Shown: positions 1-8,846, counted from the stretch's first letter. The stretch: 64,000 bases of DNA from Streptomyces chartreusis NRRL 3882 (GCF_900236475.1 NZ_LT963352.1:372001-436000); one strand, 5' to 3'. Notes: a model not told the origin generated them from the sequence alone. Numbers and translations are program-made.

Positions 1-536
1 CCCATCGCCGTCCTGATCCGCGTCTTCGCCGTGCCCAGGGGGATCCCTTCGAGCTCGGCGATCTGCCGTGCGGTCATCCCGTAGACCCCGGCCATGACCA
101 CGGCACGCGCCTGCTGGCGCGGTAGGTCCGCCACCGCGGCCCGTATCCGGGATGCCGCCTCGTCGGCCAGTGCCCACTGTTCGGGCGTCCGGGTCATGAC
201 GCCGAGCAGAGCGTCGAGGTCCTCGGGGGAGACCGGGGTCGCCTTGCGCGCGCGGACGGCGTCGATCGCAAGGTTGTGCGTGATGGTCCCCAGCCAGGTC
301 TTCACCGATCCGCGCCGGGAGTCGTAGACCTGCGCATGACGCCAAGCCCTTTCGAAGGTCTGCTGGGCGATGTCCTCGGCGAGCTGGGCGTCGTCGACGA
401 CAGCGATGGCGATACCGAAGACCATCCGCTGGAACCGGCGGACGAACGCGAGGGCGGTCTCCGGGGCGCCGGTCGCCATTCCCGCCAGCAGCGCCTCGTC
501 CGAGAGCCGTCCGAGTGGTGGGGCCCATCGCCGCAT
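1..536 (-). CDS. ECF-type RNA polymerase sigma factor (partial, runs off left edge)
   Basis: Open on the minus strand from the ATG at 536 to base 1 with no stop, so the 3' end is outside the window. The translation shows sigma region 2 (core-binding and -10 recognition, containing AQLAEDIAQQTFERAW and the motif SVKTWLGTITHNLAID) followed by the region 4 helix-turn-helix (MTARQIAELEGIPLGTAKTR), the normal order for an ECF sigma. An in-frame GTG at 593 is an alternative start; neither has a convincing ribosome site. It diverges from a cupredoxin lipoprotein, so a copper or envelope-stress signal is a reasonable guess. No anti-sigma gene is visible because that side is cut off. Family assignment is secure; the regulon is unknown. 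Confidence 0.85.
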   Translation of the reverse strand, partial: MRRWAPPLGRLSDEALLAGMATGAPETALAFVRRFQRMVFGIAIAVVDDAQLAEDIAQQTFERAWRHAQVYDSRRGSVKTWLGTITHNLAIDAVRARKATPVSPEDLDALLGVMTRTPEQWALADEAASRIRAAVADLPRQQARAVVMAGVYGMTARQIAELEGIPLGTAKTRIRTAM

Positions 537-691
537 ACCAGTGGATACGGCGAACCTCGCCGAACGGATTCCCCCGGTTCCACTCGGGATCACGGCCCCC
601 ATTCTCCCGCTTGCTCCCGCTTGCCGGAAATCCCCTGGCGCGGTCCGTCCGTACCTCTGGTCAGGAACGTTTTCCCATGGAGGGCCGAGAC

Positions 692-1156
692 ATGGCGACG
701 ATGCTCATGACGTTCGTGCGCGGGAACGTCGGGGCCGGGTTGGCCGCCGGAGCGCTGGCGGGCATCCTCGTGGCGTGCGGAGGCGGATACGGCGACGGGG
801 GTGACTCGTCATCGTCAGCCCCGGACCAGAGTGGCAAGCCGGGAACCACCCGGGTGGACGTGAAGCTGGTCGACTTCAAGATGGAGCTGTCCGAGAAGAC
901 GTTGAAGGCAGGTGCCTACACCTTCGTCGTCAAGAACGACGGCCGTCACGACCACGCCATGGAGATCGAGGGCTCCGGAACGGAACAGAAGACGCGGACG
1001 CTGGCACCCGGGGAGTCGGCGCATCTCAGCGTCTCGCTGAAGGACGGCACGTACGAGGTCTACTGTCCTGTCGACGGCCACAAGGACATGGGCATGAAGA
1101 CCGAGGTCACCGTGGGCGGCAGCGGCACCGAGACGACCAACGGCGATGGCTACTGA
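692..1156 (+). CDS. Cupredoxin-fold lipoprotein
   Basis: A 154-residue exported protein. The N-terminus is a lipoprotein signal with the lipobox LVAC and lipidation at Cys29, followed by a Gly/Ser-rich linker. The rest is a single plastocyanin-like beta-sandwich. Likely type I copper ligands are the His in NDGRHDHAM and the C-terminal Cys, His and Met in YCPVDGHKDMGM. It would sit on the outer face of the membrane and carry electrons or buffer copper. The ATG at 692 is chosen because GGAGGG lies 7 nt upstream; an in-frame ATG at 677 is possible. It is transcribed away from the ECF sigma factor. No partner oxidase is adjacent, so its redox partner is unknown. Confidence 0.8.
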   Translation: MATMLMTFVRGNVGAGLAAGALAGILVACGGGYGDGGDSSSSAPDQSGKPGTTRVDVKLVDFKMELSEKTLKAGAYTFVVKNDGRHDHAMEIEGSGTEQKTRTLAPGESAHLSVSLKDGTYEVYCPVDGHKDMGMKTEVTVGGSGTETTNGDGY

Positions 1157-1196
1157 GCGCGCCGTCGCGCTCACCGCCCTCCGGCCGGCCGGAGGG
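1155..1196 (+). terminator. Tandem hairpins after the cupredoxin gene
   Basis: Two perfect inverted repeats follow the stop codon. The first (1155-1172) has 7-bp arms GAGCGCG/CGCGCTC around a 4-nt loop and overlaps the TGA. The second (1177-1196) is a 20-bp perfect palindrome with centre GGCC/GGCC. They lie between convergent genes, so a bidirectional terminator is likely. Confidence 0.65.
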
Positions 1197-1268
1197 AACG
1201 GCCGTGGCCACCTATGGCACCGCACTCGGCGGCCGGCCGCCCGTCACCCGCGTCGACGACGCAGCGGG

Positions 1269-1841
1269 TCAATGCACCTGGCGCGCCACGCGGTGGCGGA
1301 GGTAGACGACTCCCGAGCCGAAGGTGCGGGTCTCGACGAGTTCGAGATCCACCCGGCGCTCGCTCCGGGGAAAGAACGGAATGCCACCGCCGACCAGCAC
1401 CGGGTAGACCACGGTCCGGTACTCGTCGATCAGACCCGACGCGGCCGCCTCGGCGGCGAGAGTCGCGCCGCCGATCGCGATGTCGCCCTCCGCCGGCTCG
1501 GCTCGCAACCGCTCGATCTCCTCGGCCACGCCGCCGGAGGCCAGGCGGGCATGGCCCTGAACCTCCGACAGCGTGGTGGAGAACACCACCTTCGGCAGTG
1601 GATTCCAGAGCGCGACCCATTCGAGTTCTGCGTCGTCGAGCGACGGATTCTGGTCGGCGGTCTCCCAGTACAGCATCGTTTCGTACAGCCGTCGTCCCAG
1701 CAGGTGGACGCCGACGTCTCGGATCTCGTCGATCCAGAAGCGGAAGACGTCCGGGTCGGGCGCCGTCCAGGCGAAGTCGCCGTCCGGCCCGACGATGTAG
1801 CCGTCCAGTGAGACGTTCATCGAATAGGTCACGCTGCGCAT
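1269..1841 (-). CDS. RibD C-terminal/dihydrofolate reductase-like family protein
   Basis: 190 residues, the usual size for the single-domain RibD-C proteins common in actinobacteria. The N-terminus SVTYSMNVSLDGYI and the central IAIGGATLAAEAAASGLIDE (GG.. nucleotide-binding turn) are typical of this NADPH-dependent reductase fold. The C-terminal segment VYPVLVGGGIPFF is also conserved. The ATG at 1841 has GGAGGA upstream and is preferred over an ATG 51 nt earlier. These proteins are assigned only as putative oxidoreductases; no folate or riboflavin genes are nearby and the substrate is unknown. Confidence 0.8.
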   Translation of the reverse strand: MRSVTYSMNVSLDGYIVGPDGDFAWTAPDPDVFRFWIDEIRDVGVHLLGRRLYETMLYWETADQNPSLDDAELEWVALWNPLPKVVFSTTLSEVQGHARLASGGVAEEIERLRAEPAEGDIAIGGATLAAEAAASGLIDEYRTVVYPVLVGGGIPFFPRSERRVDLELVETRTFGSGVVYLRHRVARQVH

Positions 1842-1924
1842 CGGCGTCCTCCTCGGTAAGGGGTTCGACAGTACGACCGCGGGACACCGCAAAACTCATC
1901 GCGACTCAGGGATCGCCCCAGGGG

Positions 1925-2899
1925 TCACCAGCGGCCGGGTGCGGTCCCGGTGATCGCCTCCGACGCCCTGCCGTCCACCCCGACGGGCACGTCCCCGGCG
2001 AGCATCACCCGGTGCATGATCCGCGGGTGGTCGAGGTGTGCGGTGTCGCCGGGAGCCAGGTGCATCGTGGCGCGGTTGTCCCAGAACGCCACGCTGCCCG
2101 GCTCCCAGCGGAAGCGGACCGTGTACTCGGGCCGGACCGCCTGTTCCAGCAGCATCTGAAGGATCGCGGCGCTCTCGGACCGGGAGAGGCCGGCGATCTG
2201 CTCGACGTAGTAGCCGTTGACGTAGAGGATCCGTTCGCCCGTCTCCGGGTGGACGCGCACCAGGGTGTGCAGCGAGGCGACCTGGCGGTCCAGCAGGTGG
2301 CGGACGTAGGCGTCGTCGCCGGGCCGGGGCTGGTAGCCGACGCCGAGCCGGTGCTCGGCCCGCAGCCCGTCGACGAACTGCCGCAGCGGCGCGGAGAGTC
2401 CGGCGTACGCCGCCGCGAGGTTCGACCAGGTCGTGTCGCCGCCGTAGGGCGGCACGGTCTCGGCCCGCAGGATCGTCGCGGCGGGCGGGTCGACGCGGGC
2501 GCCGTGGTCGCAGTGCCAGCCGCGCAGCAGCGAGTGGCGGCGGCGCCGCAGCCACTCGTCGTGCTCCATGCCGAACCGTCCGCCCAGCTCCAGCCGGTCG
2601 GCGGTCGTCTCGATCTCGGGGAAGTCCGGGGGCGAGGCCTTGCCGCGCCGCGGCAGCACCACCGTCTCACCGAACCGCCGCGCGAACGCCACGTGCCCGG
2701 CGTGGTCCAGCCGCTGCCCCCGGAAGAACACCACCTTCCACCGCAGCACCGCCGCCCTGATCGCGGCGACCACGGTGTCGTCCAGGTCCGCGGCCAGGTC
2801 GACCCCGCTGATCTCGGCACCGATGTGCCCGGCGACCGGCTTCACCTCCACCCCGGCGTCCCGCACCGCCTCGTCCGTCATCGAACTGTCCGTCGTCAT
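1925..2899 (-). CDS. TauD/TfdA-family Fe(II)/2-oxoglutarate dioxygenase
   Basis: 324 residues, in the normal range for TauD-type enzymes, which hydroxylate substrates such as taurine, alkyl sulfates or phenoxyacids using 2-oxoglutarate and O2. The iron-binding HxD is visible in WHCDHG (His129, Asp131). The distal His is in RIMHRVML and the 2-oxoglutarate-binding region in EPGSVAFWDNRATMH. The ATG at 2899 has GGAG 6 nt upstream, better than the ATG at 2917. The gene diverges from the sugar ABC operon. No sulfonate transporter is adjacent, so taurine itself is not supported. Confidence 0.85.
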   Translation of the reverse strand: MTTDSSMTDEAVRDAGVEVKPVAGHIGAEISGVDLAADLDDTVVAAIRAAVLRWKVVFFRGQRLDHAGHVAFARRFGETVVLPRRGKASPPDFPEIETTADRLELGGRFGMEHDEWLRRRRHSLLRGWHCDHGARVDPPAATILRAETVPPYGGDTTWSNLAAAYAGLSAPLRQFVDGLRAEHRLGVGYQPRPGDDAYVRHLLDRQVASLHTLVRVHPETGERILYVNGYYVEQIAGLSRSESAAILQMLLEQAVRPEYTVRFRWEPGSVAFWDNRATMHLAPGDTAHLDHPRIMHRVMLAGDVPVGVDGRASEAITGTAPGRW

Positions 2900-2983
2900 G
2901 CGCACTCCGCTGGTCATGGGCGTGGTCGTGCCTACCGGAAGATCGTGGCAGCGATCCCGGCCCGGGGCGACACCGCAGGACCT

Positions 2984-2993
2984 AACCCGTTAA
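2984..2993. promoter_or_regulatory. Possible auxiliary operator (TAAC-N2-GTTA)
   Basis: A short inverted repeat with arms TAAC and GTTA around two bases, in the gap between the dioxygenase and the sugar operon, about 20 bp upstream of a -35 box. Its arms match those of the site at 3062-3075 but its spacing is different. Low confidence on its own. Confidence 0.3.
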
Positions 2994-3013
2994 AGGTCAA
3001 TCTGCCGAGCGTC

Positions 3014-3042
3014 TTGACACACTTCCGCGGCGCTCACATCAT
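3014..3042 (+). promoter_or_regulatory. Promoter of the sugar ABC/GH32 operon
   Basis: A perfect -35 TTGACA (3014-3019) is followed after 17 bp by CATCAT (3037-3042), a four-of-six match to the -10 consensus. Transcription would start near 3049, about 35 bp before the binding-protein gene. Confidence 0.5.
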
Positions 3043-3061
3043 CTGGGGCATCATTCCTCGA

Positions 3062-3075
3062 CTAACACGAGTTAG
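3062..3075. promoter_or_regulatory. Candidate LacI-family operator
   Basis: CTAACACGAGTTAG is a 14-bp inverted repeat with six of seven pairs matched and a central CG, the layout usual for LacI-family operators. It lies just downstream of the predicted transcription start and 8 bp before the binding-protein ATG, where a bound repressor would block transcription. The LacI gene at the far end of the operon is the natural candidate to bind it. Confidence 0.5.
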
Positions 3076-3083
3076 GCCTCACG

Positions 3084-4493
3084 ATGACCGACTCGCACCT
3101 CACCCGCCGCGCCTTGTTGCGGTACGGCGCCTACGGCGCGGGGGCCGCCGCCCTGACCGGCACCGCCGCGAGCTGGGACCGGCTCACCGGAGCCGACATC
3201 CCCGGCCGTGACGACGGCTCCCTCGTCGTCGCCACTCTGGGCCCCGCCTACGGGCCGGAGGCCATCCGCACGCTCCGCGAGGGCTTCCGCGAGCTGCACC
3301 CCGACATCAAGCTCCAGATCAACGCCGTGCAGGCCGTGGACTGGTCGGACTTCTTCGCGAAGATCCTCACGCAGGTGGCCGCCGGCACCGCCCCCGACCT
3401 GGTGTACGTGGCCACCGAGGGCGTGCAGCTGTTCGCGCAGCGGCTCGGCGTGGCCCTGGACAGGTGGGTGAAGCGGGACGCGGCCGAGCTGAAGGAGTAC
3501 TTCGCCGACGTCCACCCCTCGCTGGTGGAGTCGATGATGTACGAGGGCAGCCTCTTCCAGCTGCCCGTGGAGTTCAACGCCGCCGACATGTACCTCAACC
3601 GCCAGGTGCTGCGCAGGGCCGGGGCACAGTACCCGCCGGCCGACTGGACCCGCGACGACTTCACGGCGCTGCTGCGCGACATGAAGCAGGCCAGCGGCTC
3701 CCGCTTCACGCCCTACTTCTGGACCAACCGGCTGTGGGGCGGCGTGGTGCCCTGGCTGTTCGCGAACGGCACCAATCTGCTCGCGGAGTCCAAGGCGCCC
3801 GGCGGCGAGTGGCTGTGGGACTCCTTCTACCCGGCCGAGCAGCGCAGAGGCCGCGGGGGCGGCTTCCGGTGGACGACGCCGCAGGCCACGCACGACCGGG
3901 TGGAGGAGGTCTACGACTATCTCGCCTCCCTCGTCCGGGACGGCCTGTGCACCCGCCCGGAGGGCGGCAACGGCCAGAACCTCATCGGCGTGTTCTCCAC
4001 CGGCCGGGTCGGTGTCACCCCGGCGGGCGGCTTCTGGGCGGGTGGCCTGCACCTGGCGGGGATGGACCGGGACGGGTTCGACGTGCAGTACTTCCCGCGC
4101 TGGCGCGCCCAGCGCATGCAGTACGGCGCGGCGGGCTACGCGCTGCTGCGCACCTCGCAGAAGCAGGAGGAGGCCTGGGAGTTCATCAAGTACGCGGCCC
4201 GCAGGGACACCCTGACGCGGCTGTTCACGACGAACCAGACGACCCCGGCCCGCCGCTCGATGCTGACCGCCGGCCGCTACGAGAAGACCGGCCCGGCGCA
4301 CTGGCCGGTCTTCTACGACACCCTCGACCGGTTCCCCGACACCGGACCGATCCCGGCGCCGCCGCAGGTCGCCGAGGTCGAGCAGCTGCTGCTCAAACAC
4401 ACCGGTACGGCCCTGGCCTCCCCGCGCTCGGTGCGTCCCGCGCTGCGCCGGTTGCAGGGCGACCTGGAGAAGGCCATGGAGCGTGACGCATGA
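3084..4493 (+). CDS. Sugar ABC transporter substrate-binding protein (Tat-type signal)
   Basis: 469 residues. The N-terminus has a twin-arginine (TRRALLRY) followed by a hydrophobic Ala/Gly stretch, so export by Tat is likely. The mature part looks like a family 1 extracellular solute-binding protein, with TLGPAYGPEAIRTLREGFRE near the start and the characteristic VAAGTAPDLVYVA segment. It should capture an oligosaccharide outside the membrane and deliver it to the two permeases encoded next; the first permease start overlaps its stop by 4 nt (ATGA). Together with the downstream GH32 gene this points to sucrose or a fructo-oligosaccharide, which is an inference from context. Confidence 0.85.
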   Translation: MTDSHLTRRALLRYGAYGAGAAALTGTAASWDRLTGADIPGRDDGSLVVATLGPAYGPEAIRTLREGFRELHPDIKLQINAVQAVDWSDFFAKILTQVAAGTAPDLVYVATEGVQLFAQRLGVALDRWVKRDAAELKEYFADVHPSLVESMMYEGSLFQLPVEFNAADMYLNRQVLRRAGAQYPPADWTRDDFTALLRDMKQASGSRFTPYFWTNRLWGGVVPWLFANGTNLLAESKAPGGEWLWDSFYPAEQRRGRGGGFRWTTPQATHDRVEEVYDYLASLVRDGLCTRPEGGNGQNLIGVFSTGRVGVTPAGGFWAGGLHLAGMDRDGFDVQYFPRWRAQRMQYGAAGYALLRTSQKQEEAWEFIKYAARRDTLTRLFTTNQTTPARRSMLTAGRYEKTGPAHWPVFYDTLDRFPDTGPIPAPPQVAEVEQLLLKHTGTALASPRSVRPALRRLQGDLEKAMERDA

Positions 4494-5446
4494 CGAACAC
4501 CCAGATACCGCCCGCGCGAGCCGAACGGCCCGAGGCCCGGCCCGCCGAGGACGCACCGCGTCCCTCGGCCCGGGACCGCGGCACCCGGCTGCTGGCCACG
4601 CTGTTCCTGGCCCCGACGATCGTCGGCATCGTGGTCTTCACGGTCGTCCCGATCGTCGGCTCGGTGGTGCTGAGCCTCTTCCACTGGAACGTGATCGACT
4701 CGCCGCGCTTCGCCGGTGCCGCCAACTACGGGGCGGTGTTCGGCGACGAGACCGTGCTGGTGTCCTTCCGCAACACCCTCGTCTTCATGGTCCTCGCGGT
4801 GGCGCTGCAACTGCTGGTCGCCCTGGCGCTCGCCCTGACCGTGAACGGGCGGATGCCCGTGTGGCTGCGGTCGGTGTTCCGCTCGGCGTTCTTCTTCCCG
4901 CTGGTGCTGTCCGCCGCCTCGATCTCGGTGGTGATGAAGTACCTGTTCAACCAGGACTTCGGGGTGGTCAACTGGCTGCTCGGCTTCGTCGGGATCGCGC
5001 CGGTGCCGTGGCTGACGTCGGAGAACGCGGCGATGGCGACCGTGGTCCTGGTCTACGTCTGGCAGCAGTTCGGCTTCTCGTTCCTGCTGTTCGTCGGCGG
5101 TCTGAACAACATCCCGAAGGAGATCCACGAGGCCGCCGCACTGGACGGTGCGACCGGCCTGCGCAAGCACCTCACCGTCACGTTGCCGCTGCTGTCGCCG
5201 ACGCTGCTGGTCGCCTCGGTGGTCGGCATCATCAACGCGCTCCAGGTCTTCGAGCAGCCGTACGTCCTGACCAGCGGCGGTCCCGGCGACTCGACCCGCA
5301 CGGTCGTGATGGTGATCTACGAGACCGCCTTCGAGCAGCTCCGCTTCGGTGAGGCGTCCGCGGTGGGTGTGCTGCTGTTCGTGCTGATCATGGCGGTCAC
5401 AGCCCTCCAGTTCCGGCTCAGCCGGCGTTTCGTCCACTACCAGTGA
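4490..5446 (+). CDS. Sugar ABC transporter permease 1 (MalF-like)
   Basis: 318 residues with about six predicted membrane helices after a soluble N-terminus of about 35 residues. The EAA loop that docks the ATPase is present (IHEAAALDGATG) and is followed by PLLSPTLL. It pairs with the second permease to form the membrane channel. No ATPase gene is in the operon; Streptomyces sugar importers commonly share the ATPase MsiK encoded elsewhere, so that is the likely energy source. Its start overlaps the upstream stop and its own stop overlaps the next start, so the genes are translationally coupled. Confidence 0.9.
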   Translation: MTNTQIPPARAERPEARPAEDAPRPSARDRGTRLLATLFLAPTIVGIVVFTVVPIVGSVVLSLFHWNVIDSPRFAGAANYGAVFGDETVLVSFRNTLVFMVLAVALQLLVALALALTVNGRMPVWLRSVFRSAFFFPLVLSAASISVVMKYLFNQDFGVVNWLLGFVGIAPVPWLTSENAAMATVVLVYVWQQFGFSFLLFVGGLNNIPKEIHEAAALDGATGLRKHLTVTLPLLSPTLLVASVVGIINALQVFEQPYVLTSGGPGDSTRTVVMVIYETAFEQLRFGEASAVGVLLFVLIMAVTALQFRLSRRFVHYQ

Positions 5447-6318
5447 GCCGGGTGAGTCTTCCCATGAGCCAAGCAACCCTGTCCTACAGCCGCGTGCGGC
5501 ACGGGCTGGCGCCCTGGGCCCGGATCGCCGGGCTGACCGTGTGCGCCCTGCTGACCCTCGGCCCGGTCGTGTGGACCGTGTCGACCTCGCTGCGCACGCC
5601 CGCCGAGGCGTTCAACCTGCCGCCGCAGCTCATCCCGGCGCACCCCTCCACCGAGGCGTACCGCGGGGTGTTCGACCAGATCGACGTCTGGCTGCTGGCG
5701 TTGAACTCCACGCTGGTCACAGGGCTGATCGCGGTCGGCCAGATGATCACGGCCGGGCTGGCCGGATACGCCTTCGCCCGCCTGGAGTTCCGCTTCAAGA
5801 AGCCGCTGTTCGGTCTGGTCCTGGCGACGATGATGGTGCCGTTGCAGGTCACGATCGTGCCGGTGTTCCTGGTCCTGAAGTCGATGAGCCTGACCGACAC
5901 CCTGCTCGGACTGATCATCCCGGCCTTCCCGACGGCGTTCGGCACGTTCCTGATGCGGCAGTACTTCCTGGGCATGCCCAAGGACCTGGGCGAGGCGGCG
6001 ATGCTGGACGGTGCCGGGCCCTGGCGGACGTTCCGGTCGGTGTACGCCCCGCTGGCCGCGCCGGGCCTCGCGATCGTCGGCGTCCTGGCCTTCAACTACC
6101 ACTGGAACGAGTTCTTCCGGCCGCTGATCCTCGAAACGTCGGGGCAGAACTACACGTTGCCGCTGGGGCTGGTGTCCCTCCAGGGCAACCTCGGCACCGG
6201 TTCCATCTCCGTGGTGCTCGCCGGTGTCGTGCTCTCCATGATCCCCGCCGTCGCCGTGTTCGTCGTCGGCCAGCGCCCTCTGCGTGAGGGCATCACGTCC
6301 GCAGGAGTCAACCGTTGA
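5443..6318 (+). CDS. Sugar ABC transporter permease 2 (MalG-like)
   Basis: 291 residues with about six membrane helices and the EAA loop LGEAAMLDGAGPW. It forms the second half of the importer channel. The GTG at 5443 overlaps the stop of permease 1 by 4 nt; an ATG at 5464 is an alternative start. The gene is followed directly by the GH32 hydrolase whose TTG start overlaps this stop. Confidence 0.88.
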   Translation: MSRVSLPMSQATLSYSRVRHGLAPWARIAGLTVCALLTLGPVVWTVSTSLRTPAEAFNLPPQLIPAHPSTEAYRGVFDQIDVWLLALNSTLVTGLIAVGQMITAGLAGYAFARLEFRFKKPLFGLVLATMMVPLQVTIVPVFLVLKSMSLTDTLLGLIIPAFPTAFGTFLMRQYFLGMPKDLGEAAMLDGAGPWRTFRSVYAPLAAPGLAIVGVLAFNYHWNEFFRPLILETSGQNYTLPLGLVSLQGNLGTGSISVVLAGVVLSMIPAVAVFVVGQRPLREGITSAGVNR

Positions 6319-7709
6319 GCCTCGCCGCTCCACCGCAGGACCCGCACGCCCCGCGCTTCAGGGTCCGCCCGCCCGCCAACTGGATGAACGACCCCAACGG
6401 TCCCTTCCACTGGCGCGGCCGCTACCACCTCTTCTACCAGCACAACCCCGACGCCCCGGTCCACGCGAACGTCCACTGGGGCCATGTCTCCAGCCCCGAC
6501 CTCGCCCGCTGGGAGCACCACCCGATCGCCCTCACGCCGACTCCGGGCGGCCCGGACGAGGCGGGCTGCTGGTCGGGGTGCGTGGTCGACGACGGGGGCG
6601 TGCCGACGGCCGTCTACACCGGGGTCGACCGTGACCACAGCGGACTCGGCACCATCTGCCTGGCCCGGGCGGCGGATCCGGACGACCCCGCGCTGACCGG
6701 CTGGACTCCCCTGCCCACGCCGGTGGTCACGGGCCCGCCCGAGGGCCTGGACGTGGTGATGTTCCGCGACCCGTTCGTCTTCCGGCACGACGGACGGCGC
6801 TGGGCACTGGTCGGCGCCGGCCACGCCGACGGCACGCCGTCGGTCCTGCTGTACGACTGCGACGACCTGACCGACTGGCGCTTCGCCGGTGTGCTCCTGG
6901 ACGGCCGGGACCCGGCCGCCGCGGCGGCGTTCGGCGACCGGGCGACAGGCTGGGAGTGCCCGCAGCTGTACGCGACACGGGGCGGCGAGTGGGTGCTGGT
7001 CGTGTCCCTCTGGGACGGCCACCCGTGGACCACCGGCTATCTCACGGGACGTCTGGACACCGGGCGCGCTCCGACGGACCTGCGCTTCTCGGCCCGGGCG
7101 GGCGGCCTGCTCGACCACGGCCGCGACTTCTACGCGCCCGCCGTGCTCCAGGAGCCGGACCGGGCCCTGCTGTGGGGCTGGTCGTGGGAGGCCCGCGAGC
7201 CGGGCGAGGCCGACTGGGCCGGCGTCCTGACCGCACCCCGGGTCGTCGACGTCCATCCGGACGGGGCGCTGCGGGTGACCCCGGCACCGGAGTTGCACCG
7301 CCTGCACGCGGCCGAGCCGTTCGTCGTCGCCCCGGGCCGGTCCGCGCTGCCGGCGGCCTACGACCTGACGGTCAGCGCCCGCGGTCACGCCACGGTGAGT
7401 CTCCTGCGGTCGTCCTCGGGCGCCGAGCTGACGGTCGGGCTGGACCCGGCTCGGGGCACCGTGACACTCGACCGGGGCGACTGGCCGCGCGGGGAGGCCG
7501 AGGCGGCGCCGGTCGTCGTGCGCGTGCCGCCGCGGGAGGAGCTCACGGTGCGGGTCCTCGCCGACGGCTCGCTGTACGAGCTGTTCGTCGGTGACCGGGC
7601 CGTGGTCACCGAGCGCGTCTACCACCGGCCCGATGACGTACGGGAGTTGAGGGTGCCGTCCGGAACGGCCGTCACCGGATGGGAGCTGGTCCCACCGACG
7701 CGCGGCTGA
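6315..7709 (+). CDS. Glycoside hydrolase family 32 (sucrose/fructan hydrolase), cytoplasmic
   Basis: 464 residues. All three GH32 signature elements are present: NWMNDPNG with nucleophile Asp26, FRDP with transition-state stabiliser Asp152, and WECPQLY with acid/base Glu214. The five-bladed propeller is followed by a C-terminal beta-sandwich (about 330-464). There is no signal peptide, so it should cleave beta-fructosides after import by the upstream transporter; sucrose, sucrose-phosphate or short fructans are all possible. It starts at a TTG overlapping the permease stop, with GGAG upstream. Its 3' end overlaps the convergent LacI gene by 38 bp. Confidence 0.92.
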   Translation: MSLAAPPQDPHAPRFRVRPPANWMNDPNGPFHWRGRYHLFYQHNPDAPVHANVHWGHVSSPDLARWEHHPIALTPTPGGPDEAGCWSGCVVDDGGVPTAVYTGVDRDHSGLGTICLARAADPDDPALTGWTPLPTPVVTGPPEGLDVVMFRDPFVFRHDGRRWALVGAGHADGTPSVLLYDCDDLTDWRFAGVLLDGRDPAAAAAFGDRATGWECPQLYATRGGEWVLVVSLWDGHPWTTGYLTGRLDTGRAPTDLRFSARAGGLLDHGRDFYAPAVLQEPDRALLWGWSWEAREPGEADWAGVLTAPRVVDVHPDGALRVTPAPELHRLHAAEPFVVAPGRSALPAAYDLTVSARGHATVSLLRSSSGAELTVGLDPARGTVTLDRGDWPRGEAEAAPVVVRVPPREELTVRVLADGSLYELFVGDRAVVTERVYHRPDDVRELRVPSGTAVTGWELVPPTRG

Positions 7710-8784
7710 TCACCGGGCAGGCCAGGCGCCGCACGGTGGCGGGCGGGGTCCGGCCGGTGGCGATGGCGTCGAGGAGGAGCCGGGCGGCGGCCTCGCCCAT
7801 CGCCCGGTGGGGCAGCGCGACCGTGGTGAGGGGCGGCGCGAGATACGCGGCCATGTGCTCCTGGTCGTCGTAGCCCACCACCGACAGTTCGCCGGGTACG
7901 GAGATGCCGAGCCGGGTCGCGGCGTGCAGGACGCCCGCCGCGACCCGGTCGTTGTAGGCGAAGATCCCGGTGGGCCGGCGGTCGGCCGGGGTGCCGTCGA
8001 AGAGGCGGACGGCTCCCTCGTAGCCGCCGGAGATCTCGCCTCCGGTCCGTACGACCCAGTCCCTGGGGACGGTGATGCCCTCGGCGCGCAGCGCGTCGCG
8101 GAAGCCCCGCAGCCGCTCCACGGAAGCGATGTCGTCCTGCCCGCCGACGAGTGCGACCCGCCGGTGCCCCTGCTCCAGCAGCAGCCGGGCCGCGGTACGG
8201 CCGCCGGCGCGCTCGGCGGGGACGACGGCGGGCAGCGAGTCGTCCTCGGGCAGGCAGTTGGCCAGCACGGAGTGGGTGCGGTGCAGTCCCTCGGGGACCC
8301 GGACGCGGCGCAGGGACATGGCGGCGTAGATGATGCCGTCGACGCGCCGGTCGAGGAGCTCGGCGACCGCCGCGTCCTCCTTGGCCGGGTCGCCGCCGGA
8401 GTCGACGGTGAGGATCAGGTGCTCGCCGGCCCAGGCGGTTTCCATGGCGCCGCGCAGCAGCCGCCCCGCGAACGGGGAGGAGGCGATCTCGTCGGTGACC
8501 AGGCCGATCACGGCCGTACGGCTGCGGCGCAGGCCGCGGGCGACGGGATCGGGCCGGTAGCCGAGCTGGACCGCGGCCTGCCGGATGCGCTCCTGGGTGG
8601 CGGGCGAGAGATTGCCCTCGGCGCGGCCGTTGAACACGAAGGACACCGCGGTGTGCGACACGCCGGCGAGCCGGGCGACGTCCCGCGAGGTGGGACGCCC
8701 CGGTCGTGCCGCCGGCTTCTCCTCGGCGCTGCCCATGCCGTCCGCCGTCCTCATTCCCCACCCGTCCGGTTGATCACCGCTCAC
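7672..8784 (-). CDS. LacI-family transcriptional regulator
   Basis: Up to 370 residues. The N-terminal helix-turn-helix reads TSRDVARLAGVSHTAVSFVF and the hinge region RIRQAAVQLGYRPDPVARGL. The periplasmic-binding-protein-like effector domain follows. It converges on the GH32 gene and most likely represses the transporter/GH32 operon through the inverted repeat at 3062-3075, released by a sugar or sugar phosphate. GTG 8784 is used; ATGs at 8754 and 8736 are alternatives and none has an ideal ribosome site. The regulatory link is inferred from position and operator layout. Confidence 0.88.
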   Translation of the reverse strand: MSGDQPDGWGMRTADGMGSAEEKPAARPGRPTSRDVARLAGVSHTAVSFVFNGRAEGNLSPATQERIRQAAVQLGYRPDPVARGLRRSRTAVIGLVTDEIASSPFAGRLLRGAMETAWAGEHLILTVDSGGDPAKEDAAVAELLDRRVDGIIYAAMSLRRVRVPEGLHRTHSVLANCLPEDDSLPAVVPAERAGGRTAARLLLEQGHRRVALVGGQDDIASVERLRGFRDALRAEGITVPRDWVVRTGGEISGGYEGAVRLFDGTPADRRPTGIFAYNDRVAAGVLHAATRLGISVPGELSVVGYDDQEHMAAYLAPPLTTVALPHRAMGEAAARLLLDAIATGRTPPATVRRLACPVISRASVGPAPIR

Positions 8785-8846
8785 CCTATCCGTGACGCTG
8801 GAGGGACGACACAGTCAGACGACACAGGCAACGGGAAGGTCCGACC

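Noticed and set aside
1925..2899. Calling the TauD-family gene taurine dioxygenase
   Set aside because: No sulfonate transporter or sulfur genes nearby; family motifs alone do not fix the substrate.
1214..3211. 665-codon plus-strand open frame across the reductase and TauD genes
   Set aside because: Arg/Pro-rich shadow frame; the two minus-strand genes have recognisable active sites and ribosome sites.
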